Assembly: GCF_900107755.1 (NCBI RefSeq)
Contig: NZ_FNQR01000007.1
Span: forward strand, 124,001 to 188,000
Direction of reading: 5' to 3'
Length of the DNA stretch: 64,000 nucleotides
Source: Thalassobacillus cyri
GTDB lineage: Bacteria; Bacillota; Bacilli; Bacillales; Halobacillaceae
How positions within the stretch are numbered: the first letter of the stretch is position 1; each line of letters opens with the position of its first letter. The notes beneath the pieces were generated by a model. That model ran no database searches, was not told the origin of the DNA, and saw only the letters and a list, made by a program, of their open reading frames with translations. Positions 46,016 through 55,100 of the stretch are shown here, piece after piece. A program made the translations under genes and the position numbers.

Positions 46016-46453
46016 TTACTTCATCCTTTTTTTAAAAACATAGCTTACTTTGTCATAGTCCCCTTTTTCTTCGTAGAAACGATGGGCGTCTGTCCGCTGC
46101 AACCCAGAAGACAACGCCACACTTTCGTAGCCCTTTTGTTTTGCCCAGTCATGAACAAACTCTAACAACACTTTCCCATAACCATTGGAACGGCTATTTT
46201 CATCTGTAACTAGATCACATATCCAAATAATCCTTCCATAATAAAGCGTGGTCATCGGTTCGAAACCTACTACTGCTACAATCTTTTCCCCATTATATAA
46301 AGCAAACATCCTGTAACCGTCTTTTTCTTTGGCCTCCGCTACTAACTGAGAATATGTAGAGAGATCAAGGTGAGTTCTTAGCTGTTTCATAACGGGATAA
46401 GCTTCTAAGATCTCTTCTTTCGATTGAAGCTCTTTGAGCAATGGTGCATCCAT
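46016..46453 (-). CDS. GNAT-family N-acetyltransferase
   Basis: A 145-residue GNAT enzyme with LVTDENSRSNGYGKVLLEFV and ALSSGLQRTDAHRFYEEKGD. Substrate unknown. ATG at 46453 has AAGGAG 7 bp upstream; an in-frame extension to 46489 has none. First gene of GNAT-FAH-GNAT. The 298-bp region beyond carries the promoter of the divergent exporter and otherwise nothing clear. Confidence 0.85.
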   Translation of the reverse strand: MDAPLLKELQSKEEILEAYPVMKQLRTHLDLSTYSQLVAEAKEKDGYRMFALYNGEKIVAVVGFEPMTTLYYGRIIWICDLVTDENSRSNGYGKVLLEFVHDWAKQKGYESVALSSGLQRTDAHRFYEEKGDYDKVSYVFKKRMK

Positions 46454-46664
46454 AGCAAGGCTCCTTTTTCTGAATATTTTCAATATCAATAGATTAACAT
46501 ATTACTTCCTGACTGTGGGTAAAAAAGAATGGACTGCCTTTTGTCGACGTGGTACGCCAGACAGTTATTTATGGGCAAGTTTGTACAAGGATAGTGCGTT
46601 CGCCCATCACAAACGCGCAGGTGTCAGCGGTTCATGACTATCACGGACCTAAGACGCGTTTCAT

Positions 46665-46693
46665 TTGTCACCTACTGCCAAAATAAGTATAAT
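46665..46693 (+). promoter_or_regulatory. Sigma-A promoter of the DHA2 exporter
   Basis: TTGTCA (46665-46670), 17-bp spacer, TATAAT (46688-46693). Confidence 0.7.
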
Positions 46694-46751
46694 TTTATAA
46701 TTGGTCTATGAAACTATTTAATTGAGATAGATAGAAAAAGGAGGAGAACAC

Positions 46752-48200
46752 ATGCCGAATCAGAATTATAATAAAGTTTTAATGGCTGGACTATTGCTTG
46801 CAGGTTCGTTCATTACAATTCTTAACCAAACACTTATGATTACGGCTATTCCTCCAATCATGCATGAAATGAACGTGTCGGCCAACTCAGCACAGTGGCT
46901 CACTACAGTCTTTATGCTCGTCAACGGAATCATGATTCCTATCAGCGCCTTTTTGATAGAGAGATTTACCACCAGACAACTGTTCATTACCGCTATGAGT
47001 GTTTTTGCTTTTGGAACAATAGTTGGAGGGCTTGCGCCTAATTTTCAGATGCTGCTGGCAGGAAGAGTTATCCAGTCAGCTGGAGCAGGAGTGATGCTGC
47101 CCTTGATGCAAACCGTATTTTTATTGATTTTTCCAGTAAACCGCCGTGGAGCGGCGATGGGATATATTGGCCTGGTCATATCCTTTGCACCAGCAATCGG
47201 ACCTGCGTTATCAGGCTGGATTACAGAACACTATTCATGGCGGGCGTTATTTCTAATAACCTTGCCGCTTGCATTTATTATCATTGGGGTGGCCTACTTC
47301 ATTCTAAAAAATGTTACCGAGCTGAAAAATCCGAAGGTCGATATCCCTTCCATCATCATGTCTTCCATCGGTTTTGGCAGTCTTCTTTATGGGTTTACCA
47401 GTGCCGGCAATAATGGTTGGGACAGCTCGCTAACGATAGCAGCTCTAGGGTTAGGCGTACTGACGCTTACGTTGTTCATTACCAGGCAATTACGAATGCA
47501 CCATCCAATGCTGGAATTCCGCGTATTCAAATTACGGACGTTTACCATTACAACTATCATTGCCATGATCACCTTCATGGGGCTTATCGGTTCGGAAACT
47601 TTGATTCCGTTGTATATGCAAAATATGCGCGAGTTCACCGCATTTGAATCTGGGCTTGTACTTTTGCCGGGAGCGCTTATTTCCGGGTTCATGTCCCCCA
47701 TCACTGGCAGGATCTTTGACAGGATAGGAGCACGATTACTGGGAATTGTAGGCCTGACATTGATTACCGCGGCCTCTCTGGCACTTTCCTTCCTGGATCC
47801 CGCTACAACCATCGTTTACTTGACCGTCATGTATGCGATTCGAATGTTCGGTCTTTCCATGGTAATGATGCCTATTACAACAGCAGGCTTAAATGAACTG
47901 CCAAATAAATTGATTCCCCATGGTGCGGCAATGAGCAACACGATGCGTCAAATTGCAGCGTCGATCGGTACAGCAATTCTTGTCACAGTAATGACATCCA
48001 CCGCCCAAAGTGCAGCCCAGGAGCCTGATGTAGCTAATCCGGATATTCACGGGGTCAATGTGGCATTCCTGGTGATTACTGTATTGTCTTTCATTGGTAT
48101 TCTATTATCGATTTTCGTGAAAAAGACAGCTCCACCAACTGATGAAGAACTAGAGACGACAGAACACGAGCAAAGAAAACAAGAAAAACTAGATAGCTGA
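46752..48200 (+). CDS. DHA2-family MFS multidrug exporter (LmrB/EmrB-like)
   Basis: A 482-residue carrier with about fourteen membrane segments. The N-terminus LNQTLMITAIPPIMHEMNVS and motif C-like GLVISFAPAIGPALSGW are those of proton-driven drug exporters related to B. subtilis LmrB. AAAAGGAGGAG precedes ATG. The C-terminal tail is acidic. No TetR-type regulator is beside it, so control is unknown. Confidence 0.85.
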   Translation: MPNQNYNKVLMAGLLLAGSFITILNQTLMITAIPPIMHEMNVSANSAQWLTTVFMLVNGIMIPISAFLIERFTTRQLFITAMSVFAFGTIVGGLAPNFQMLLAGRVIQSAGAGVMLPLMQTVFLLIFPVNRRGAAMGYIGLVISFAPAIGPALSGWITEHYSWRALFLITLPLAFIIIGVAYFILKNVTELKNPKVDIPSIIMSSIGFGSLLYGFTSAGNNGWDSSLTIAALGLGVLTLTLFITRQLRMHHPMLEFRVFKLRTFTITTIIAMITFMGLIGSETLIPLYMQNMREFTAFESGLVLLPGALISGFMSPITGRIFDRIGARLLGIVGLTLITAASLALSFLDPATTIVYLTVMYAIRMFGLSMVMMPITTAGLNELPNKLIPHGAAMSNTMRQIAASIGTAILVTVMTSTAQSAAQEPDVANPDIHGVNVAFLVITVLSFIGILLSIFVKKTAPPTDEELETTEHEQRKQEKLDS

Positions 48201-48257
48201 TCAAGGGGGAATACATGATGTATCTCCCTTTTTATTTTGGTTGAAATTCTCCCTCCA

Positions 48258-48286
48258 TTGGATCGTCTCCAAATAAAAGCTATAAT
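48258..48286 (+). promoter_or_regulatory. Sigma-A promoter of kynUB
   Basis: TTGGAT (48258-48263), 17-bp spacer, TATAAT (48281-48286), only 20 bp before the kynU start codon, giving a very short leader. Confidence 0.6.
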
Positions 48287-48305
48287 AAATACAGGAGGCG
48301 ATTTG

Positions 48306-49586
48306 ATGGACAATTCAAACATAGCTCGTCAAGAGGCAATCGAACTGGACAATCAAGATAAGCTTGCGCACTTTAAACAGGAATTTTACATAGGGGATGA
48401 AACATTATATATGGATGGAAACTCGCTTGGACTGTTATCGAAACGGGCAGAAGAAACGCTTCTCACCTCTCTGGAGGATTGGAAACATCATGCGATCGAA
48501 GGCTGGACAGACGGGGAACAGCCATGGTATTACATGTCCGAAAAACTCGGTGAAATGACAGCCCCTTTGATCGGGGCAAAAAAAGAAGAAGTAATCAACA
48601 CAGGATCAATTACCACCAATTTACATCAACTGCTGGCCACCTTTTTCAAACCGGAAGGAAAAAAGACGAAGATTTTGGCTGATACCCTGAACTTTCCTTC
48701 CGATATCTATGCTTTAAAAAGCCAGCTCCGTCTACACGGGCTGGATCCTGAAGAACACCTGATTCAAGTGCCAAGCGATGATGGCCGGACGCTTGATGAG
48801 GATACCATCATCGAGCTGATGAATAACGATGTAGCTCTGCTGCTCCTTCCTTCTGTTCTATACCGTAGCGGACAGCTCCTTGATATAAAGAAACTGACGG
48901 AAGCCGCTCATGAAAAAGGAATTATCGTCGGTTTTGACTTAGCCCATTCCATTGGCGCTCTTCCCCATGAACTTCATGAGTGGGAAGTTGATTTCGCTGT
49001 ATGGTGCACATATAAATATTTGAACAGTGGCCCAGGTGGCGTCGGCGGACTTTTTGTTCACGAAAAACACTTGGGACAAGCACCCGGTCTTGCTGGCTGG
49101 TTCAGTTCCCGAAAGGATAAACAATTCGACATGGATCACACTCTGATACCGGCAGAAACAGCAGGTGCCTTTCAAATCGGTACACCGCACATATTAAGTT
49201 CCGCGCCTTTAATCGGTTCCCTGAAAATTTTTGAAGAAGCAGGAATTGAAAACATTCGCAAAAAATCACTGCAGCAGACAGAGTTCATGATGAAGTTGAT
49301 TGAACAAGAACTGGATGGCTTTGGGTTTACGATTGCCAACCCCCGCGAAAATAAGCGGCGCGGCGGCCATGTCAGCCTTGAACATGACGAAGCAGCAAGG
49401 ATCTGCAAAGCTTTAAAAGAAAAACACATCATTCCTGACTTCCGCTCACCGAATGTCATACGGCTTGCGCCAATCGCACTGTATGTGTCTTATGAAGATA
49501 TATTCGAGGTGGTCATGCACTTAAAAGAAATCATGGAGAAACAATCCTACAAGAAGTTTGAAAACGAACGAGGGATTATTGCCTAA
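48306..49586 (+). CDS. kynU: Kynureninase
   Basis: A 426-residue PLP enzyme that splits L-kynurenine into anthranilate and alanine. The start [49 protein letters not shown] and the cofactor lysine in [13 protein letters not shown] are typical, as is the final [23 protein letters not shown] at 48306 has AGGAGG about 7 bp upstream; an extension to 48237 covers the promoter. Followed 12 bp later by kynB. Confidence 0.95.
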   Translation: MDNSNIARQEAIELDNQDKLAHFKQEFYIGDETLYMDGNSLGLLSKRAEETLLTSLEDWKHHAIEGWTDGEQPWYYMSEKLGEMTAPLIGAKKEEVINTGSITTNLHQLLATFFKPEGKKTKILADTLNFPSDIYALKSQLRLHGLDPEEHLIQVPSDDGRTLDEDTIIELMNNDVALLLLPSVLYRSGQLLDIKKLTEAAHEKGIIVGFDLAHSIGALPHELHEWEVDFAVWCTYKYLNSGPGGVGGLFVHEKHLGQAPGLAGWFSSRKDKQFDMDHTLIPAETAGAFQIGTPHILSSAPLIGSLKIFEEAGIENIRKKSLQQTEFMMKLIEQELDGFGFTIANPRENKRRGGHVSLEHDEAARICKALKEKHIIPDFRSPNVIRLAPIALYVSYEDIFEVVMHLKEIMEKQSYKKFENERGIIA

Positions 49587-49598
49587 GGAGGTTAGAAC

Positions 49599-50219
49599 AT
49601 GAAGATCATTGATATTTCCATGTTGTTGGACCAACAAACTCCACCATGGCCGGGAGATGAGCAATACGCTTACCATTTGACGTGGTCTATGGAAGAAACA
49701 GGATCAGTCAATGTAGGAAGCATTAAAATGAGCAACCATACTGGGACTCATGTTGACGCCCCGTTTCATTATGATAATAAAGGGCTGAAAATAGCCGAAC
49801 TACCGCTGGAAAGATTTCATGGTCAAACCGTTGTAGTCGGTATCGAAGGGAAAACAATGGTAGGTGCGAAGGATTTAACAGGTATCAATTTTTCCGGAGT
49901 ATCTAAACTGTTACTCAAGTCCAACAGTTGGAAGGATCGAACGGCCTTCCCGGAAGATTATACCGTCCTCGGCGATGATCTCGGACCGTTTTTAAACAGA
50001 AATGGCATCGATTTGGTCGGGGTTGACACTCCTTCCGTCGATCCAGAAACAAGCAAAGAATTGAAAGCCCACCACAGCTTATATGAAAATGATGTTCTGA
50101 TTTTAGAAGGATTGGTGCTTGATCATGTGGAGCCTGACCGATATGAGCTCAACGCCTTCCCTTTAAACCTGGCAGAAGCTGATGGCAGCCCTGTCCGTGC
50201 AGTATTGAAGCAAAGATAA
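49599..50219 (+). CDS. kynB: Kynurenine formamidase
   Basis: A 206-residue cyclase-fold metal hydrolase that removes formate from N-formylkynurenine. The metal motif HTGTHVDAPFHY, DLVGVDTPSVDP and LEGLVLDHVEPDRYELNAFPL match KynB. AAGGAGG precedes ATG. With kynU it gives two of the three steps from tryptophan to anthranilate; the first enzyme, tryptophan 2,3-dioxygenase (kynA), is not in the window. Confidence 0.95.
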   Translation: MKIIDISMLLDQQTPPWPGDEQYAYHLTWSMEETGSVNVGSIKMSNHTGTHVDAPFHYDNKGLKIAELPLERFHGQTVVVGIEGKTMVGAKDLTGINFSGVSKLLLKSNSWKDRTAFPEDYTVLGDDLGPFLNRNGIDLVGVDTPSVDPETSKELKAHHSLYENDVLILEGLVLDHVEPDRYELNAFPLNLAEADGSPVRAVLKQR

Positions 50220-50225
50220 TGGAAA

Positions 50226-50256
50226 CAACCCCAGCATCAAGGAAATGCTGGGGTTT
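50226..50256. terminator. Bidirectional terminator
   Basis: AACCCCAGCAT-CAAGGAA-ATGCTGGGGTT between convergent kynB and the BCCT gene. Confidence 0.9.
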
Positions 50257-50261
50257 CTAAG

Positions 50262-51779
50262 TTATAATTTTTGATCGCGAGCCATTTCCTTTGCTACCTT
50301 TGGTGCTAACCAGACTACTGGAAGTAATAACAGGGAAACAGGTACAGCGGTTACGACAATGAAAGATTGTAGTGCACCGACTCCACCTTCCCCAATAAAT
50401 AATAAGATAGCTGCTAACGTTCCCATGACTACAGACCAGAAAATCCGAAGCCACTTCTGCGGATTCCCCTCTCCTGTAACTGCCATAGCAATCGTATAGG
50501 ACATCGAATCATTGGTGGTAATTACGAATAAAATAGTCAGCAGCAAGAAAAGCGGAGAAATAATTTCGCTTAACGGGAACTGCTCCGTAATTGCGAACAT
50601 GGCAGCCCGTTTCCCTGCTTCATTCAATGCTTCCGATACAGACCCTGCTGTTTCCATTTCAAAGAAAATGCCGGAACCGCCCAGCACCGTGAACCAAAAG
50701 GCCGAAATCACCGGAGCCATAATAGAAATCGCAAGAATAATCTCCCTTATTGTCCGGCCGCGGGAAATCCGGCTTACTAAAATCGCCATCATCGGACCAT
50801 AACCGATGAACCAACCCCAGAAGAACACTGTCCATAACGATAACCACTCTTCATCGGCACGGAAGGTACTCATCGGAATGAATTCTTGCACGTAAAAACC
50901 AAAAGAAGATATGAAGTAATCAATGATAAAGCCACCAGGACCAAATAAAAGTACAAACAACATCAAAACAACCGCCATGCGGACATTAAAACTGCTTAAC
51001 CATTGAATCCCCCGGTATAAACCAGTAACTGCCGATATAGTAGATATGGTTACGACAGCAATTATAATCGAAAGCTGAGTTCCGAAAGTATCCGGAATGC
51101 CGAATATCGTGTTGAGACCATAGCTCGCCTGCGCTCCAAGAAAGCCGATTGGGCCAATTGTACCTGCTGCAACCGCAATGACCGAAAAGGCATCAATAAC
51201 CTTACCGAACCAACTGTCCCTGAGCTTTTCCCCGAAAATAGGATAGAGAAGCGTCCGAGGCTTAAGCGGCATCCCTTTATGATAATGCCCATACATCATT
51301 ACAACGGCACTGATTGTACCTAAAATCGCCCAGGCAAGAAAGCCCCAGTGCATAAAGCTTTGCGCTAATGCTGCATTAATGGCTTCTGTGGTGCCTGCTT
51401 CGATCCCACTGTGAAACGGCGGTACTGTAAGAAAATGATACATCGGTTCTGCAGCTGCCCAAAACACACCGCCACCAGCAAGTAGAGTTGCCATGATAAT
51501 CGACAGCCACTTCCACAAACCAATTTCAGGTTTATCCAATCCACCCATTTTGATTTTTCCTTTTTTAGAAAAAGCCAGCCAGAGACCCACAAAGAAGGTC
51601 GCAAGCATCAACAGTTGCCAAAAGGCCCCAAAATAGTTAGAGGAAAGGACAAGACCTTGGCTTACCAGTTCAGAGACCATTGTTAAATCTATAAAAGCTA
51701 ATAAAATAAAAATAAGTAGCGCACCACCACTTATAATTAAAACAGGCCAGTCAATATGCCCATAATTTTTGTTATCCAT
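50262..51779 (-). CDS. BCCT-family transporter
   Basis: A 505-residue BCCT carrier with twelve membrane segments. The family motif in helix 8 reads WTVFFWGWFIGYGP, followed by RISRGRTIREI. In glycine-betaine carriers this box is rich in Trp (WWxxW type); here two positions are Phe and Tyr, so the substrate may differ from betaine. Likely imports a quaternary-amine osmolyte or nutrient with Na+. ATG at 51779 follows AAAAAGGAG; an upstream extension to 51812 lacks a site. Confidence 0.85.
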   Translation of the reverse strand: MDNKNYGHIDWPVLIISGGALLIFILLAFIDLTMVSELVSQGLVLSSNYFGAFWQLLMLATFFVGLWLAFSKKGKIKMGGLDKPEIGLWKWLSIIMATLLAGGGVFWAAAEPMYHFLTVPPFHSGIEAGTTEAINAALAQSFMHWGFLAWAILGTISAVVMMYGHYHKGMPLKPRTLLYPIFGEKLRDSWFGKVIDAFSVIAVAAGTIGPIGFLGAQASYGLNTIFGIPDTFGTQLSIIIAVVTISTISAVTGLYRGIQWLSSFNVRMAVVLMLFVLLFGPGGFIIDYFISSFGFYVQEFIPMSTFRADEEWLSLWTVFFWGWFIGYGPMMAILVSRISRGRTIREIILAISIMAPVISAFWFTVLGGSGIFFEMETAGSVSEALNEAGKRAAMFAITEQFPLSEIISPLFLLLTILFVITTNDSMSYTIAMAVTGEGNPQKWLRIFWSVVMGTLAAILLFIGEGGVGALQSFIVVTAVPVSLLLLPVVWLAPKVAKEMARDQKL

Positions 51780-51852
51780 ATTTAACTCCTTTTTATACGA
51801 ATTAAAAAACACAATTTCGAACTATACCAGTTATCTGCTCCTGTTGCAAATC

Positions 51853-51880
51853 AAAAAACCTCATCCATAATAGGATGAGG
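51853..51880 (-). terminator. Terminator of the zinc-ribbon protein gene
   Basis: CCTCATCC-TATTAT-GGATGAGG followed by T6 on the minus strand. Confidence 0.8.
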
Positions 51881-51900
51881 CTTCTCACAGTATATTATTC

Positions 51901-52074
51901 TTATTCACCACCCGTACCATGGTCTTCACCGGGAGCCAGTCGTTTTTGACACTCTTTACATAGCTTCACCTTTTCCTCTTGTTTGCTGGTCAGCAACTTG
52001 CCGCAATTACTGCATTTTCCAAATTCATTCGGGTTGGCTTGAAAGCCTGTCAAATGAGATTCTGGGCCAGTCAT
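51901..52074 (-). CDS. 57-residue zinc-ribbon protein
   Basis: A short gene read on the minus strand: MTGPESHLTGFQANPNEFGK, then C21-SN-C24, a lysine/glutamate stretch, C39-KE-C42 and a tail ending GEDHGTGGE. Two CxxC pairs 15 residues apart form a classic zinc ribbon. AAGGAG lies 8 bp before ATG, and a terminator follows. Function unknown; small ribbons of this type bind zinc, nucleic acid or partner proteins. Confidence 0.75.
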   Translation of the reverse strand: MTGPESHLTGFQANPNEFGKCSNCGKLLTSKQEEKVKLCKECQKRLAPGEDHGTGGE

Positions 52075-52227
52075 AAACACAACTCCTTGTCATTCGATAT
52101 ATTTTTGCTTTACCCGAATCAAGGAAATCAAAACTTTCCAACGCCCATGGTTTCTTGGACACCATATATTTAAAAGTACGGCAAATTATATTAAAATAGA
52201 TTCAGTTTCACAGCAGGAGGAACTTCT

Positions 52228-53100
52228 ATGTGGAGACATTATACAAGACAAAATAAGCTGAGGCTGATTTTGACAGCTGCCCTCATCATCGGGTCTGTCA
52301 TATTTTTTATAAGTTCAACACCTTCCAGCTCTCAGGATAATTCAAACATCACCCCTACTTTATTTGTGCACGGGTTTAAAGGAGGTCCAGGTTCCTTTAA
52401 CACCATGCTGGACCGTTTTGAGGACAAACAATTGGGTCAGAAAGAAATGGTCATTTACGTATCTACGGAGGGTAAGCTTTCTATCAGGGGGAACTTTTCC
52501 GGGAGTAGATACCCTTTCATTCAGGTGATTTTCGAAAAGAACCGCGCAACTCTCCATCAGCAAACGTTATGGCTGCAAGAGTTGATGCGAAAACTCCAAA
52601 CCGATTACGGGATTCAGCAAATCAACATGGTCGGCCATTCGATGGGAGGTTTAGCCTCTGCTAATTTTTTAGTCCAGGATGACGGTACCTACCCCACTGT
52701 GGAAAAGCTGGTGGTCATGGGCAGCCCTTTTTTGGGAATCGATAAACAAGAATATTTTGAGATGAATACCGGTGAGGCGTTGGCGGATTTACGTATAGAT
52801 GCGAAAGCACTGACTGCGTTGATAGGAAGTAAAAAGAGCTTTCCAGACCATATTGAAGTCCTTGCCATCGCCGGAAGGATTGATGGAAAATATACGAACG
52901 AAAATACCGACAAGGTAGTGAAACAAAAAGGCTATGACGGAGGAGACGGACTAGTAAGCGTATCCAGCGCGCTTGGAATCAAGCAAATGGTGTCAAAAAA
53001 CAATTACCACCAGGAAGTGATTCAGGATGCCTCAGCCACACACTCCGGGTTGCATGAACATTCCGACGTTGACCAATCTATAGCGGAATTTCTTTGGTGA
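52228..53100 (+). CDS. DUF915 alpha/beta hydrolase, exported
   Basis: A 290-residue protein. An N-terminal hydrophobic segment (~12-31) after basic residues anchors or exports it; a Ser-rich stretch follows. The alpha/beta-hydrolase core shows LFVHGFKGGPGS (oxyanion), nucleophile GHSMGG, an aspartate near GRIDG and the histidine ATHSGLHEH. DUF915 proteins are cell-envelope hydrolases of unknown substrate. CAGGAGGAAC precedes ATG. Monocistronic. Confidence 0.85.
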   Translation: MWRHYTRQNKLRLILTAALIIGSVIFFISSTPSSSQDNSNITPTLFVHGFKGGPGSFNTMLDRFEDKQLGQKEMVIYVSTEGKLSIRGNFSGSRYPFIQVIFEKNRATLHQQTLWLQELMRKLQTDYGIQQINMVGHSMGGLASANFLVQDDGTYPTVEKLVVMGSPFLGIDKQEYFEMNTGEALADLRIDAKALTALIGSKKSFPDHIEVLAIAGRIDGKYTNENTDKVVKQKGYDGGDGLVSVSSALGIKQMVSKNNYHQEVIQDASATHSGLHEHSDVDQSIAEFLW

Positions 53101-53115
53101 TACTCCTATGCTGCA

Positions 53116-53143
53116 ATCCCCCGTACGAGCGGGGGATTTTTAT
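53116..53143. terminator. Terminator
   Basis: ATCCCCCG-TACGAG-CGGGGGAT followed by TTTTATT, between the DUF915 gene and the convergent lipoprotein gene; it overlaps the end of the latter. Confidence 0.85.
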
Positions 53144-53598
53144 TCTGCTTCAATAATGAAGCTAGCAAAATCTTCGCCTTCCACAGATACTTCCATTAAC
53201 CACAGCCCGGGCTTATCTAAACCAAACTTTGCCCCACTCGCTGCATCTGCAGAAATACCCTCAAAAGAGTTTCCACTGATGGGCTTTTTATAAAGTTCGA
53301 TTGATTCATCTGCTTCTTCATGGGTAGCGATCAATGTATATTCCTTTCCAATAAGCTCTTCAGGATCACCCCAGAAAAAAACACTGTACAACCTTCCTTG
53401 AGGGCCAGCAGGAAAAGCAGCCTCATCACTTTTACCATTCTCTTTTACAATAGCGAATTTACCTTTTTTGCCATAATAAGTCCGGTCTTCAACTTCGAAC
53501 GTTTCGTCCTTGCTCCATACTTCTTTCTGCTCCGCCTCACTCGAGCAGGAAATTAAAAATAGAAGTATTATTATTACACTGACGGAAGCCTTTTTCAT
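53140..53598 (-). CDS. Small lipoprotein, unknown function
   Basis: A 152-residue secreted lipoprotein. KKASVSVIIILLF is followed by lipobox LISC. The mature part is beta-rich (GKYTLIATHEE-like stretches, PGLWLMEVSVEGEDFASFII) and resembles a small immunoglobulin-like or DUF4871-type domain; this match is weak. ATG at 53598 has GGAAGG upstream. Acidic, no cysteine after the lipid-bearing one. Confidence 0.7.
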   Translation of the reverse strand: MKKASVSVIIILLFLISCSSEAEQKEVWSKDETFEVEDRTYYGKKGKFAIVKENGKSDEAAFPAGPQGRLYSVFFWGDPEELIGKEYTLIATHEEADESIELYKKPISGNSFEGISADAASGAKFGLDKPGLWLMEVSVEGEDFASFIIEAE

Positions 53599-53713
53599 AG
53601 CACCTTCCACCCTTCAGTTCTTAATCCATTTATAAGACTATTCGTGATTTTTCTTAAATAACCTCCTATTTTCTACGTCATAATCTACAAAGCCGTATTA
53701 TAAAGCCTGCTCA

Positions 53714-53742
53714 AAAAGAAAATGCCGGATGCTATCCGACAT
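53714..53742 (-). terminator. Terminator of the second ampS gene
   Basis: ATGTCGGAT-AGC-ATCCGGCAT followed by TTTCTTTTT on the minus strand. Confidence 0.75.
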
Positions 53743-53754
53743 TTGTCTATCAAC

Positions 53755-54996
53755 CTAATCAAATTTTATGGCCCAGCTTCCTTTACGCATGACCGCCTCG
53801 GTGGTACCATCTTCTAACACACCGTCAATATCCAATTCCCCAGAGCCCATCATGAAGTCAACATGGGACAAGCTATCATTGACCCCATGCTTATCAAGCT
53901 CTTCTTCATTCATATTTGATCCGCCTTCTAAACTGTTTGGATATGCTTTACCTAAAGCCAAATGGCAGGAAGCATTTTCATCATAGAGCGTATTGTAGAA
54001 AATTAATCCGGATTGGGAAATTGGCGATTCATTCGGTACGAGTGCCATTTCACCAAGACGAGTGGATCCTTCATCTGTGTCCAATAGATGCTTCAGTGTC
54101 GCTTCGCCTTGTTCCGCTTTATAATCAACAACTTTTCCGTCTTTAAACGTTAAGGTAAAGTCATCAATCAAGTTCCCTCCATAATTCAAAGGCTTTGTGC
54201 TGGAAACCTGGCCATTGACCCCATATTTATGAGGAACAGTGAACACTTCTTCGGTCGGCATGTTGGCATTGAAAGAAATCCCCTCTTTTTCCGTCCTGGA
54301 CGCTCCTCCCTTCCAGATATGACCTTCGGGAAGTTCAACTTCCAAGTCCGTTCCTGGGGCTTTATAAATGAGTTTTTTATATTTTTTACGGTTTAAGAAA
54401 TCACGGGCTTGCGCCAGGATACTGTTGTGCTCTTCCCAGGCAGCAACAGGATTTTCTTTGTCGACACGGACAATTTTAAAAATCTGTTCCCATAACTTGG
54501 TGACTGCTTCCTCTTCACCAGCTTCAGGAAATATCTTTTGCGCCCAGGTAGTGATTGGAATAGAAACGATTGACCACTGGATGCGGTCATTCATTGTAAA
54601 GCTGCGGAAGTTTTTCATTGCCTGTGCTCCTGCTTTATTAACTGCGGCAATTTTTTCCCCATCTATTCCTTGCAATAAATCCGGATCGGTTGAGCGGATG
54701 GATAAAATAGCCGCTCCCCCTTCCGCGAAGTAATCATACATATCGACTTTCCATTGAGGAACTTCAGATAGAGTTTCTTTTGACTCATACTCGTACTTTT
54801 TCCTCGTAATGGCATCATCAGCCCAGTTGATATGTACCGTTTTGGCCCCCATTTCATAAGCTTTACGAACTACAATTCGTGTGAATTCTGCTCCTTCAAT
54901 CGTTGAATTGATCATCAACATTTGGCCTTTTTGCAAGTTGACACCTGTTTTTAACGCCAACTCTGCATACTTTTCTAACATTTGCTGTTCTGGCAT
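53755..54996 (-). CDS. Aminopeptidase, peptidase family M29 (AmpS paralogue)
   Basis: A 413-residue M29 enzyme, equal in length to the one at 7211-8452 and similar throughout (PHKYGVNG, ESPISQSG, LYDENASCHLALGKAYP and VNDSLSHVDFMMGS are shared). All expected metal ligands are present, so it should be active. The two copies differ mainly in the N-terminal third, consistent with an old duplication. GAGAGGGAG precedes ATG. Terminator intact, unlike the other copy. Confidence 0.9.
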   Translation of the reverse strand: MPEQQMLEKYAELALKTGVNLQKGQMLMINSTIEGAEFTRIVVRKAYEMGAKTVHINWADDAITRKKYEYESKETLSEVPQWKVDMYDYFAEGGAAILSIRSTDPDLLQGIDGEKIAAVNKAGAQAMKNFRSFTMNDRIQWSIVSIPITTWAQKIFPEAGEEEAVTKLWEQIFKIVRVDKENPVAAWEEHNSILAQARDFLNRKKYKKLIYKAPGTDLEVELPEGHIWKGGASRTEKEGISFNANMPTEEVFTVPHKYGVNGQVSSTKPLNYGGNLIDDFTLTFKDGKVVDYKAEQGEATLKHLLDTDEGSTRLGEMALVPNESPISQSGLIFYNTLYDENASCHLALGKAYPNSLEGGSNMNEEELDKHGVNDSLSHVDFMMGSGELDIDGVLEDGTTEAVMRKGSWAIKFD

Positions 54997-55061
54997 CTTT
55001 AACTCCCTCTCTCTTTTATGATTTTTTCATTCTTATTATTCCATATATTGTCTGAACAAAC

Positions 55062-55096
55062 AAAAAAATCCGCAGCATAACACCGCGGAATTTTTT
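55062..55096 (-). terminator. Terminator of the ABC-F gene
   Basis: TCCGC-GGTGTTATGCT-GCGGA with T-runs on both sides. Confidence 0.75.
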
Positions 55097-55100
55097 ACAT

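Noticed and set aside
46500-46664. Possible small gene between the GNAT and exporter genes
   Set aside because: Short open frames lack ribosome sites and domain features; only the exporter promoter is supported.
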